NCBI GenBank assembly: GCA_910587935.1
Contig: CAJUNP010000015.1
Location: 1 to 64,000, forward strand
Length of the DNA: 64,000 nt
Source: an uncultured Lachnospiraceae bacterium
GTDB taxonomy: Bacteria; Bacillota; Clostridia; Lachnospirales; Lachnospiraceae
Direction: 5' to 3'
The first letter of the stretch is position 1. Each line of letters opens with the position of its first letter. A model generated the notes under the pieces. The model saw nothing but the letters and a program-made list of their open reading frames with translations. It was not told the origin of the DNA and made no database searches. Made by a program: the position numbers and the translations under genes. Shown one piece after another: positions 16,814 through 25,526 of the stretch.

Positions 16814-19800
16814 TTATTTTTCTTCCCATGTATCTCGCACATAAATCTGTTTTTTTACAATTGTAAACTTTACTGCAGCATTACCCGAAAAACCTCCTAC
16901 CCCCTGAAGCTTAATACTTCCGCTCATTCCCGGTTTTATATTGGTTCCATAGCCGGAAATTCTGTAATCTCCGCCCTCTCCCGGGCTCCACGGTTTAAGC
17001 TTGGTCAATCCATATGCCGGCTCAGGGGTCTCTCCGGATTTCAAATCATCCTTCTTTGCCGTCAATACACTCTCGTCCGTTTCCTTATTCCTGCGGGCTT
17101 TTGCAACATCAGCCGCTTTTCCGTAATAAACCGTAAAGCTTTCAGGCCTGATCTGGCCGCCGGTATAAATATAGGGTTCCTCGTCATATACCACGTACAC
17201 CGTACTTGCCGAAATACTGTACTGGTAAATACTCAACGGTATAGTAATGATCTCATCCTCACCACTGCCGCCGGCATAGACTCCTTTTCCCCGGATTTCC
17301 GCAAACGGACTGATTCCCCATACCGCTTCCACATCACTTTGCATATTATTAGAATATCTGACAATTTCATAATCTACGTCTTTTACCAGTTTATTCTTGC
17401 CGTCCTTCACGGTAATGGAAGGTTTATATTCTCTTTCTTCACCAGAATCGTCATCGGAATGGGAAACGCTGCTTTTTACAGACAATGACGTTATAGTTAC
17501 TTCCCCATTCTGATATAATTGGTGCAAAGACGCGTTTCCGATATCAAAATATACCGTCAGTGTCTGTTCAAAGTTACCTTTTCCCTCGATCAGCATATAT
17601 GCTTTGCCTTGAGAAACAGCCATATTATCCTTATATTTAACCGTAAAGTCCTTTCCCTCCGTAAGCACGACGCCTGTACTCCTCAGATACAATTTAAATT
17701 TGCCGGAAGGTTTTGCGCCGCCCTTATGGAATGGTATCGTATCAGTTAGAACCAGTTTCCCGTCCTCTTCCCGTATACCATCTTTACCGACTGCTTCCGT
17801 ACTCAGTCCCGCCGCCTTAATCGCAAATTTCTTAGTAAAGCTTCCGCTATAACCGGATTCAGGATTAGCCTTAAAGGTAATGGATGCCTTGCCCTTCTTA
17901 ACATTATTTTTGTAGCTGATCGTATAATCGATTCCGTACTTTAATGCTTCGCCGCCTGTTTTCGGTATAAGCTGTACGCCGTTTTGTGTCCGGGCCGTTC
18001 CGTTATAAATCATATCTTCTAATTGAACCGTTTGAAATTCTTTTTCTTTAAACGCTATACCTTTGATTTTATAGGTAACGCTCTTTGAACCTGCATAGCC
18101 GTTTTTACCTGTCAGGGTCATAGTCGCCGTTCCCACCGCGTGATTATTGGAATAGGTAACCGTATAATTTTCCTCTGAAACCGGAGTTCCACTGATTGTT
18201 ACCCGGATATCCGGCTGCTCGATTCCGTTTTTAAGCTGTTCTTTATTTACGTCGGAAACTGTTTTCGTATAAACGACCTTGGCATTTTTCATCAGCTTTG
18301 CCTTCGGGGCAACATACAGCTCCTTTGTTACAACACCCGTATAATTTCCCTGACCGCTTATTGTCAAATGATAATTCCCCTCATTCATCGGCAGCTCGCC
18401 TTTTTGTGTGAGGCTTACTTGCGACCCGTCTTCTTTCTGAACCGTCAGCATATAATCTTTTCCAGAAACCAACGATTTTTTATTGTATTTCAGAGCGTTT
18501 ACAATTTTTCCGTTCTTATTCGGCTTTGCCTCAAACTGATCCGTACATTTCAGCGTAAAGCCGGAAGCTGTCAGATCTGCCGGTTTAATGTGGAAATTAA
18601 CGCACACAGTTCCCGTATAATTCCCTTTTCCCGTTATAATCACATAAGCCAGCTTATCGTTAAAGCCTTTGGAAGTATCGATGGTATTATCTTTCTGCTT
18701 TACTCCGATTCCTCCTGCCGGAACCTCGCCGTTTCCAAACTTCTTCGCACCCGTGTCAGCCTCCGTATTGTTCTTATACTGTACACTGTAATCTTTACCG
18801 TTTTTCAAAAGGATTTTGCCGTCCCCATCATAGACGGCAATCACCGGTTTAATTGCCTTGCCGGTATAGGTCTGGTCGGTAATTTCCTGAATGTGGAGAG
18901 AAAGACCCACATCTTCCATTACCTCCTCGGACCACCCTGCATACAGGGTAATATTGCTTTGTATAATATCCGTTTCAAAATCCCATTTTTTATTCAGAGT
19001 CTTATCTTTATACCAGTCAAGAAATACATATCCTTCAGCTTCAGGAGCAAGGGGCTTTTCCAACAAACTTCCGGCCTCTATGCCGGAGCGTATAATAGAG
19101 TCCCCATGCCCCGAAAAATCGTAAATTACCGTATAGCTTCCCGGTTCCGGAGCAGCTACTGAAAGAATCCCTTCTTTTCCGCTGATGCTGTAGTTATCAG
19201 TTACGTCTTTATCATTCCGGTTATAGATGCACACATTTGCCGTATCAAGCAGAATCGGATATTCACCCAGAGCCGTCACATTCAGCAAAGGGCAGCTTAA
19301 CACCGGATTCCTGTAAATCACATCACCGTCGGCAAGCCCTTCGTCCACTATATGATAGCCATATTGTACAGGTACGGAATCGCCTGCATAAAGCTTAACA
19401 GAATCCGCCATAAACCCTATCGGCCTTTTGGAAATCGTAAAAACGGCAATATCCACAGACTCCATCCGGTAATCCATATTTTCATTCGAAATCCCTATGG
19501 CAACCTTATAAGCGCCCGCCTCAAAAGGCGCCTGATCGGAATCATATGTGGTATTACCGATTCCGGTATAATGGTAAATGAAAGAGCATTTAAGCTCTTG
19601 CATAAGCGCTTCGGGGTCTTCCGGGGCGCCTCCTGCTACTGATGCAACAGACAAGCCGCTAAGGTCAAGCGAAACAGGCGTTCCGTCATATATTTTATCC
19701 GCAACGGAAGCCGTTCCAGACAGAATAACATCCTCTTTTTGCATCAGCCTGATCTTAAGTACCAGCCTGACATCATTGTAATCGTCGAAAGAACCATAAA

Positions 19801-22800
19801 TGACAACGATTGCCGGATCGGAATACTTATCTGCGTCACTCCAGATATTGCAGTTTAAAATATTACCTTCAAGTACAGGCGCATTTTTCAAAATGCCGCC
19901 GTAATCACACATGCTGTCATTTAAGACCAGGCGGAAACCTGTAGGTTTAATATCCTTTTCATAGGCACTATCCACTTTAAACAAGCTTGAAAGATCGATC
20001 TGCTGCATTGTACCCGGAACTTTATCCTCTTCAAGATAGACTTGAAATTCCTGCTGTGCCGGCGGTGCAGCCTTGGCAATTTCAAATTCAAAAGAAACTG
20101 ATCCTCTGTAACGCTTTGAATTTTTGGCCGCTGTAATAACCAGACCGGCGGTCCCTGCATGAATATTATTAACATATGATACCGTGTAATCAGCCTTTTC
20201 TTTTAATACAATCGGTTTGTCTGAGCCCGGAAGGCAGACTGTCACCTTTCTTACTCTGGGCTCGACGGGCCTGCCCGTATAAGTATAGCTTGCAGACTCC
20301 ATTTCCATCTGTATCTGTAATTCAGTATCCGATAACAGATACCGGCCCTCGGAATCGCTTGTATTGATTGTAATTTCCGACAGGTCCCGAATATCCTCCC
20401 CATTGTCCATTGTCAGGGTGTAACTGCCTTCTGTTTCCTGTACATTCACGGTTCCTCTATTGCTGGTGACTCCGTCCAGAACAATGCCATCGGCAAGCTT
20501 AAAGTTTATCGCCGGCATATCGCCGCCATATACTTCAATCTCTTTCTTATCCGCCGAAAGTCCGGCATGTTCACTGATAACATTTAAATCCAAAATATCC
20601 CCTTCGCTGTATGCAAGAGAGATTCTATGAGGTTCCATGGAAACTTTTACTTCCACGTCTGCATCCATATAAAGTTTATACACCCATTTTTCTTTACCAT
20701 ATAAGTCTGTTATGGTACAATCTGTTAATAATCCCCCAGGGTAAGCCAAGACATCCACATTACTCCATGCATAGGCGTCATCTCCTGGATCGCTCCATTC
20801 TACTTGAAAATAAATGATACTGCCTTCTATCATTCTGACGGGATTCTCACATTCCCATTCCTGCATCCTGCCGTTTTCGTCCAAAGTATATTGGATAATA
20901 CGAACATCACCCGGGAAACCTGTAATAGTAAACTGAGCCTGCCGTAAAGGTCTCATCTCAATCTCTACCGTAGTATCACTATAGATCCGTTCCAAATGAA
21001 ATATATAATATCCCTTTTCTGCCAGAATTTTTTCGCTTTCACTCATAGAATCCACACTGGTCTGATATTCAATTTGCCTGAAAACGTACTTTCCTTTTTC
21101 ATCGTAATACCGCAAGGTTACGTAAGGCTTTTGTATTCCTTCAGCGCCTATATCGATTGCCTTTAAGTACAATGCCGTGTTTTCCGCATTGGAAACCTGA
21201 ACACTCGCCGGCTTATTCTCGATGCGGGATGTACCGTTTACCACAATTACATCGTCAATTTCGGGGGAAGCATAAATAATATTCAGCCGATTTTTCTCAA
21301 CAGGCACTATATCCACCGAAATCTCTTCGTCGCGCTGATATCCCTTCTGTGTGTCCGTCGGGCTTATTACGTATTGATTCACAGCTGCCTGCGGCTGTAT
21401 GGTAACAGTGCAGTCTTCCTTTATATTAACGCCCCGTAAAATATATCCCTCTTCCGGTTCAATCGTTATAGTTAACTCATCCCCGGTTCCTTTTACCGCC
21501 AATACTTCATTATTTCCGTTTATGTCTCCGTTACTGTTTTTCAGAACAAAATGTTCTCCGGAAAGGCCGATACCGATACGGTATCTGTCTAAGACTATGC
21601 TTTCTTTCAGTTCACGCGGGAGTTCTGTAATCCCTGTTCCATCGGGAAGACGCCACTTGCTGTCAGAGTGCTCCGGCAGTATTACACTATAATAAGAAGG
21701 CAGATTCAAGGGAATCTTAATCTCTACAAGGCCTGTGCAGCCTGAAAACACCTCGGAAGCTGCCTGGGTGCTGCCCATTCTATTCAAATCCATACTGCTT
21801 AAATCCAGCCTTTTCAGACTGGCACAGTTTTTAAACATACGCGATATAAATTTTACATTGTGAAGGTCCAGACCAGTCAGATCTATTTCCTCCAGTTTGG
21901 TGCAGCCGTCAAAAAGACCGGACACATCTGAAACATCAATTGTATCCAGACCGGCCAAATCCACGCTGACCAAGGAACTGCATTCGGAAAACATATTACT
22001 GATATTATAAAGACTGTCTGTAATCATGCCTTTATAATTTATACTTGTCAAACTGCTGCAGCCTTTAAACAAGTTCTCCAGTGATACCACGTTTCTTATA
22101 TTCATATTACTAAAATCAACACTGTTCAAATTGGTACATCGCTGAAACATGCCCCCCATATTCTTTACGCTGCCAAGGTTCATGCGGCTTAAATCTGCAT
22201 TCGAAAGACTTCTGCAATCCTCAAATAAAGCTGTTATATCCGTTACCTGACTCAGATTCAAGCCATTCAGATTTATGTTCTCCAAGCTTTGACAACCCTT
22301 GAACATTGAATTCATATTCCCTACATTCCCGGTATTTAAACCGCCTAATTCCAAATCTTTCAAATTAACGCAGTCACAAAACATACTTGACATATCCGTA
22401 ACACTACTTGTGTCCAGTCCGCTTAGATTTACACCTGCTAAGTTCTTACAGGATTCAAACATGGAAGACATATTTGTCACACTGCCGGTATTCAGTCCCT
22501 CTAAATTTATACTAATCAGCTGTTCACATTTATAAAACATCCTCGACATATCTTTTACTTTACTTGCATCGAAACCGCTTAAATCTACTTCTGTCAAATA
22601 AAGGGATCTTGCAAATAATCCGGTAAGTTTTGTTGCACCGGAAGACTTAAGTACCACTGATTTAATTTCACAACCGGCCTCGGGATACCATACGGGCAGT
22701 CCTTCATTGGTTCCTGATGTCCAAATAAGCTCTCCTGTACCTTCCACTACTAATTGTCCGTTTTCATCAAGAGTCCATGTTATTCCCTGCGCCGAACCGG

Positions 22801-23056
22801 AAACTGACCCCGTCGACGCCGTCGTTTCTGTTACGGAATCAAAAGAATGATCCTCCAAATCGGTTTCCTCTTCCGTTGTAACGACTCCCTCTGCCATTTG
22901 TTCTTCCCCGTCTGTCTCTTCAAACGTTTCCGGAATCTCAATCGGAACATCTTGTACAATGTCCGCTGCATATGCAATCGTCATCCGGAGAAAGGACACA
23001 TCAATCATTGACACTGTAAGAAGTGCCACAAGAAAACTTTTTACCACTTTTTTCAT
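16814..23056 (-). CDS. Giant secreted BspA-type LRR and Ig-like repeat protein
   Basis: 2080 residues. Signal peptide 1-31 (ends AYAA). Residues about 130-450 are BspA/DUF285-type leucine-rich repeats of roughly 23 residues (VTNMSSMFESCKNLAGVNLS, VTDMSSMFCDCVNL). A long middle part of beta-sandwich domains follows. Near 1310-1375 there is one InlB B-repeat (YTVIYDFSGHGDS...YVFLDWYKD...ITLYAGW). After that come many Ig-like repeats with the pattern GKDYTVxYxNN and GKGNYTG. The last residues (IVKKQIYVRDTWEEK) have no LPxTG sortase motif or membrane anchor, so the protein is released or held by another surface component. BspA-type proteins bind host matrix proteins; adhesion is the likely role. 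Confidence 0.88.
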   Translation of the reverse strand: MKKVVKSFLVALLTVSMIDVSFLRMTIAYAADIVQDVPIEIPETFEETDGEEQMAEGVVTTEEETDLEDHSFDSVTETTASTGSVSGSAQGITWTLDENGQLVVEGTGELIWTSGTNEGLPVWYPEAGCEIKSVVLKSSGATKLTGLFARSLYLTEVDLSGFDASKVKDMSRMFYKCEQLISINLEGLNTGSVTNMSSMFESCKNLAGVNLSGLDTSSVTDMSSMFCDCVNLKDLELGGLNTGNVGNMNSMFKGCQSLENINLNGLNLSQVTDITALFEDCRSLSNADLSRMNLGSVKNMGGMFQRCTNLNSVDFSNMNIRNVVSLENLFKGCSSLTSINYKGMITDSLYNISNMFSECSSLVSVDLAGLDTIDVSDVSGLFDGCTKLEEIDLTGLDLHNVKFISRMFKNCASLKRLDLSSMDLNRMGSTQAASEVFSGCTGLVEIKIPLNLPSYYSVILPEHSDSKWRLPDGTGITELPRELKESIVLDRYRIGIGLSGEHFVLKNSNGDINGNNEVLAVKGTGDELTITIEPEEGYILRGVNIKEDCTVTIQPQAAVNQYVISPTDTQKGYQRDEEISVDIVPVEKNRLNIIYASPEIDDVIVVNGTSRIENKPASVQVSNAENTALYLKAIDIGAEGIQKPYVTLRYYDEKGKYVFRQIEYQTSVDSMSESEKILAEKGYYIFHLERIYSDTTVEIEMRPLRQAQFTITGFPGDVRIIQYTLDENGRMQEWECENPVRMIEGSIIYFQVEWSDPGDDAYAWSNVDVLAYPGGLLTDCTITDLYGKEKWVYKLYMDADVEVKVSMEPHRISLAYSEGDILDLNVISEHAGLSADKKEIEVYGGDMPAINFKLADGIVLDGVTSNRGTVNVQETEGSYTLTMDNGEDIRDLSEITINTSDSEGRYLLSDTELQIQMEMESASYTYTGRPVEPRVRKVTVCLPGSDKPIVLKEKADYTVSYVNNIHAGTAGLVITAAKNSKRYRGSVSFEFEIAKAAPPAQQEFQVYLEEDKVPGTMQQIDLSSLFKVDSAYEKDIKPTGFRLVLNDSMCDYGGILKNAPVLEGNILNCNIWSDADKYSDPAIVVIYGSFDDYNDVRLVLKIRLMQKEDVILSGTASVADKIYDGTPVSLDLSGLSVASVAGGAPEDPEALMQELKCSFIYHYTGIGNTTYDSDQAPFEAGAYKVAIGISNENMDYRMESVDIAVFTISKRPIGFMADSVKLYAGDSVPVQYGYHIVDEGLADGDVIYRNPVLSCPLLNVTALGEYPILLDTANVCIYNRNDKDVTDNYSISGKEGILSVAAPEPGSYTVIYDFSGHGDSIIRSGIEAGSLLEKPLAPEAEGYVFLDWYKDKTLNKKWDFETDIIQSNITLYAGWSEEVMEDVGLSLHIQEITDQTYTGKAIKPVIAVYDGDGKILLKNGKDYSVQYKNNTEADTGAKKFGNGEVPAGGIGVKQKDNTIDTSKGFNDKLAYVIITGKGNYTGTVCVNFHIKPADLTASGFTLKCTDQFEAKPNKNGKIVNALKYNKKSLVSGKDYMLTVQKEDGSQVSLTQKGELPMNEGNYHLTISGQGNYTGVVTKELYVAPKAKLMKNAKVVYTKTVSDVNKEQLKNGIEQPDIRVTISGTPVSEENYTVTYSNNHAVGTATMTLTGKNGYAGSKSVTYKIKGIAFKEKEFQTVQLEDMIYNGTARTQNGVQLIPKTGGEALKYGIDYTISYKNNVKKGKASITFKANPESGYSGSFTKKFAIKAAGLSTEAVGKDGIREEDGKLVLTDTIPFHKGGAKPSGKFKLYLRSTGVVLTEGKDFTVKYKDNMAVSQGKAYMLIEGKGNFEQTLTVYFDIGNASLHQLYQNGEVTITSLSVKSSVSHSDDDSGEEREYKPSITVKDGKNKLVKDVDYEIVRYSNNMQSDVEAVWGISPFAEIRGKGVYAGGSGEDEIITIPLSIYQYSISASTVYVVYDEEPYIYTGGQIRPESFTVYYGKAADVAKARRNKETDESVLTAKKDDLKSGETPEPAYGLTKLKPWSPGEGGDYRISGYGTNIKPGMSGSIKLQGVGGFSGNAAVKFTIVKKQIYVRDTWEEK

Positions 23057-23128
23057 GAAATACCTTCTTTCTTTAACTTTGCTTATGTATTTTCTATATT
23101 AATGCATTTAGTACAATTGCTTAATATA

Positions 23129-23158
23129 ATTTTACTTTTTGGTTTATTTCCCTGTCAA
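23129..23158 (-). promoter_or_regulatory. Promoter of the giant LRR protein gene
   Basis: On the minus strand TTGACA (23158-23153) and TAAAAT (23134-23129) are separated by 18 bases. GAAGGTATTTC before the ATG provides the ribosome site. Confidence 0.55.
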
Positions 23159-23244
23159 TATTTTTTAATTTATTTGCAGGATATTTTGCAAATCTGGTTT
23201 CACCGTATCTTATCAATCCTGCTGTAATGCAAACATTAATATCA

Positions 23245-23273
23245 TTGACGGAAAAATAAAATAACCTTATACT
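23245..23273 (+). promoter_or_regulatory. Promoter of the DUF3781 fusion gene
   Basis: TTGACG (23245-23250) and TATACT (23268-23273) with a 17-base spacer, about 75 bases before the chosen ATG. It points away from the promoter of the LRR gene in the same intergenic region. No shared operator was seen. Confidence 0.6.
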
Positions 23274-23347
23274 AATTTAAAAAATATTATTCATTCGTGT
23301 GCCCCCTCCTGACAAGAGCTCACACGATCGATACACAGGAGAAATAC

Positions 23348-24676
23348 ATGGAAGTCTATTTTGAAGCAGTAAAAAGCGAAAAAGAAAAACCCGGAATTCC
23401 CATTCCCATCAACAAACAGTTTTTCTACGGAAACAGTCTGTGGGTCTGCCCTATGCTCTATGTATGCAAAAAGGGACTTATACTTGATCTGTGCAGGCAG
23501 TTTGACGCAAAGGAATATCAGGAATTTTACACGAAATGGGGAGAGAAAGCCGATTCTTTGGAACCGGCCGTGCAGGAACAAATAGCATATGAGAATCCTA
23601 TGAACTTCGAGTGTGGGTTTACCCTTTCGGTGAACGGAAAAGGGGCCAAAAGCTGCGGATATTCAGGAAGCGCCTGGCAGCCTTATGTTTCGGAAGCAAA
23701 AGATCCCTTCATAGAAAAAGCAATAGAAGAATACGGCCTGTCCTGGGACTGCGGCTGGTATTTTTACCGCCTTTCATATCCTTTTTCAGGTCAAAAAGAA
23801 AAAGCCGTAAAAAATCTGTCTCTTTGCATTACTGCGCACAAGCGCCGGGTTTTTTTTGCGGAAACAATTAAAACCGTCGTAAACGGCGCTCCTTTTGACG
23901 CAAAACTTCGCAGTCCCCTGACCGAAGAATGTTTTACGTTTCACGTGGAGTCCTGCAAAATTGAAACATTACCGGAGAAAATAGCAAAAAAATCTTTTAG
24001 ATTTCCGACAAATTACTGCCTTCTGCAATATGATATTACTCCCGAAACCGCCGAAAGTGAACGGCTTCTGGTTGAAGATGTCCGACCGTCGGACCCGCCG
24101 GTTATGGAGTACGACCTACAAAAAGAAAAGATAGCCTCCTGCGTTACAATCATTGGCGGCGCATCCGGTCCCACTTCCGTTTTTCTGGCGGGAACATTTA
24201 AAAACAGGAATAAAGAAGACGGCGACAGCTGGAAAACAGCCGCTTCGGCGCTGACCTTTGAACCGGTCACAGAAGTAACATGGAAGTTTTCCTTTGAGGT
24301 TGCTCCTTTTGAGGCGCAGGACTTTTGTCTGCTTTCAGAGGGGGATGCTCCTGCCGGAAACGCTGCTGTGGAAATACGGGAAGATCTGCTTTCCAACATA
24401 GACAAACTGCACACTACCGAATTAGGCATTGTCAGAATCAAAAAAAATCTTTCTTTAAGTACGGACGATGTTGTGAATTGGTGTAAAACGAAAATAAACC
24501 TGCCGAACGCCGTTATTACCCGCCGCGGAAAAAACTGGTATATTGAAATTGACGGATGTGTCATTACTGTAAACGCGCACAGTTTTACAATCATAACGGC
24601 ACATAAGAAAAATTTCCCAGATGTGCCTGGTACATTTATATGCGTTGGAAGGCGCCATCCAAAATATGGAATTTAA
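23348..24676 (+). CDS. Large uncharacterised domain fused to DUF3781, with IGGADGPT-like motif
   Basis: I start it at the ATG with AGGAG seven bases upstream (23348), giving 442 residues; the longer frame from 23297 lacks a ribosome site. Residues 1-260 are a soluble domain I do not recognise (YGLSWDCGWYFYRLSYPFSG). Near residue 268 is VTIIGGASGPTSVFLAG, a close match to the IGGADGPT segment of sodium-pumping decarboxylase beta subunits, which also occurs as a stray motif in Lachnospiraceae proteins. Residues about 357-420 are a DUF3781 domain (ELGIVRIKKNLSL...GKNWYIEIDGCVITVNAHSF). The last 20 residues may be read in the wrong frame (see the next entry). Confidence 0.65.
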   Translation: MEVYFEAVKSEKEKPGIPIPINKQFFYGNSLWVCPMLYVCKKGLILDLCRQFDAKEYQEFYTKWGEKADSLEPAVQEQIAYENPMNFECGFTLSVNGKGAKSCGYSGSAWQPYVSEAKDPFIEKAIEEYGLSWDCGWYFYRLSYPFSGQKEKAVKNLSLCITAHKRRVFFAETIKTVVNGAPFDAKLRSPLTEECFTFHVESCKIETLPEKIAKKSFRFPTNYCLLQYDITPETAESERLLVEDVRPSDPPVMEYDLQKEKIASCVTIIGGASGPTSVFLAGTFKNRNKEDGDSWKTAASALTFEPVTEVTWKFSFEVAPFEAQDFCLLSEGDAPAGNAAVEIREDLLSNIDKLHTTELGIVRIKKNLSLSTDDVVNWCKTKINLPNAVITRRGKNWYIEIDGCVITVNAHSFTIITAHKKNFPDVPGTFICVGRRHPKYGI

Positions 24677-24737
24677 TAATCTGCCGGAAGAAAAGAAAAA
24701 AGAATTAAAAGAATACAGTGATTTCTTAAAAAGATAA
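24621..24737 (+). pseudogene. Overlapping +1 frame tail, possible frameshifted gene end
   Basis: One frame over from the end of the DUF3781 fusion, an open stretch reads QMCLVHLYALEGAIQNMEFN and then NLPEEKKKELKEYSDFLKR before a TAA at 24735. It is charged and helix-like and looks more protein-like than the in-frame ending (FICVGRRHPKYGI). It may be the 3' end of a separate gene whose 5' part is lost, or the true end of the fusion after a one-base indel. Confidence 0.3.
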
Positions 24738-24791
24738 TGTTAAAATATAATTATAATCTACGCCCCTGAAGGGGCAGGACGGAGGATGAAC

Positions 24792-25460
24792 ATGAAGCAG
24801 GTAAGAACCCTGGAAATCAAACAAAGCGTGTTTGCCGACAATGACCGTCAGGCGGAGCTTCTTCGGAAAGAGCTGAAGCAAAAAGGCATTTTTTTGCTGA
24901 ATCTCATGTCTTCCCCCGGCTCCGGCAAAACCACCACCCTGATGCGGACCATAGAGGCGTTAAAGGATACGGTAAAAATCGGCGTTATGGAAGCCGATAT
25001 CGATTCCGACGTAGACGCCAGAACCATCTGTGAATCCGGCGCAAAGGTGATTCAGCTCCATACCGGCGGCATGTGCCATCTCGATGCGGAAATGACAAGA
25101 CAGGGCCTGGAAGGACTGGAAACGAATGATGTTGAACTGGCTATTTTGGAAAATGTCGGGAATCTGGTATGCCCTGCGGAATTTGACACCGGCGCGTCCA
25201 AAAACGCCATGATTCTTTCCGTACCCGAGGGACATGATAAACCCCTTAAATATCCCCTTATGTTTACCATCTGCGACGTTGTATTAATCAATAAAATCGA
25301 TGTCCTGCCCTATTTTGACTTTGACTTGGACAAATGCAGGAAGAACATTCTTATGCGCAATCCCAAAGCCAGAATTATTCCCATTTGTGCCAAAACAGGA
25401 GAGGGAATCAAAGAATGGGCGGACTGGCTGAGTGAAGAAATAAAAAGCTGGCGCGCCTGA
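24792..25460 (+). CDS. hypB: Nickel incorporation GTPase HypB
   Basis: HypB is the G3E GTPase that hands nickel from HypA to apo-hydrogenase, or to urease in some bacteria. The P-loop is SSPGSGKTT near residue 42, switch residues lie in VMEADIDSDVDA, the metal-site region is HTGGMCHLDAEM, and NKID is the guanine-specificity motif. The N-terminal CxxCGC nickel site and the His-rich stretch of some HypBs are absent. GGAGG lies six bases before the ATG at 24792, while the ATG at 24786 directly abuts it. It is first in the operon with the Fe-S/FAD oxidoreductase and hypA. No hydrogenase, urease or hypCDEF gene is in the window. Confidence 0.9.
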   Translation: MKQVRTLEIKQSVFADNDRQAELLRKELKQKGIFLLNLMSSPGSGKTTTLMRTIEALKDTVKIGVMEADIDSDVDARTICESGAKVIQLHTGGMCHLDAEMTRQGLEGLETNDVELAILENVGNLVCPAEFDTGASKNAMILSVPEGHDKPLKYPLMFTICDVVLINKIDVLPYFDFDLDKCRKNILMRNPKARIIPICAKTGEGIKEWADWLSEEIKSWRA

Positions 25461-25526
25461 CGGACAGGAACGTTCATAGTCTGCGGCCGCGGCGAATAAC
25501 ATAAACAAAGGAAAAGGAGGTATCCG

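Noticed and set aside
18368..19162. 264-residue plus-strand frame
   Set aside because: Antisense to the 2080-residue LRR/Ig-like protein, with no ribosome site and no family resemblance.
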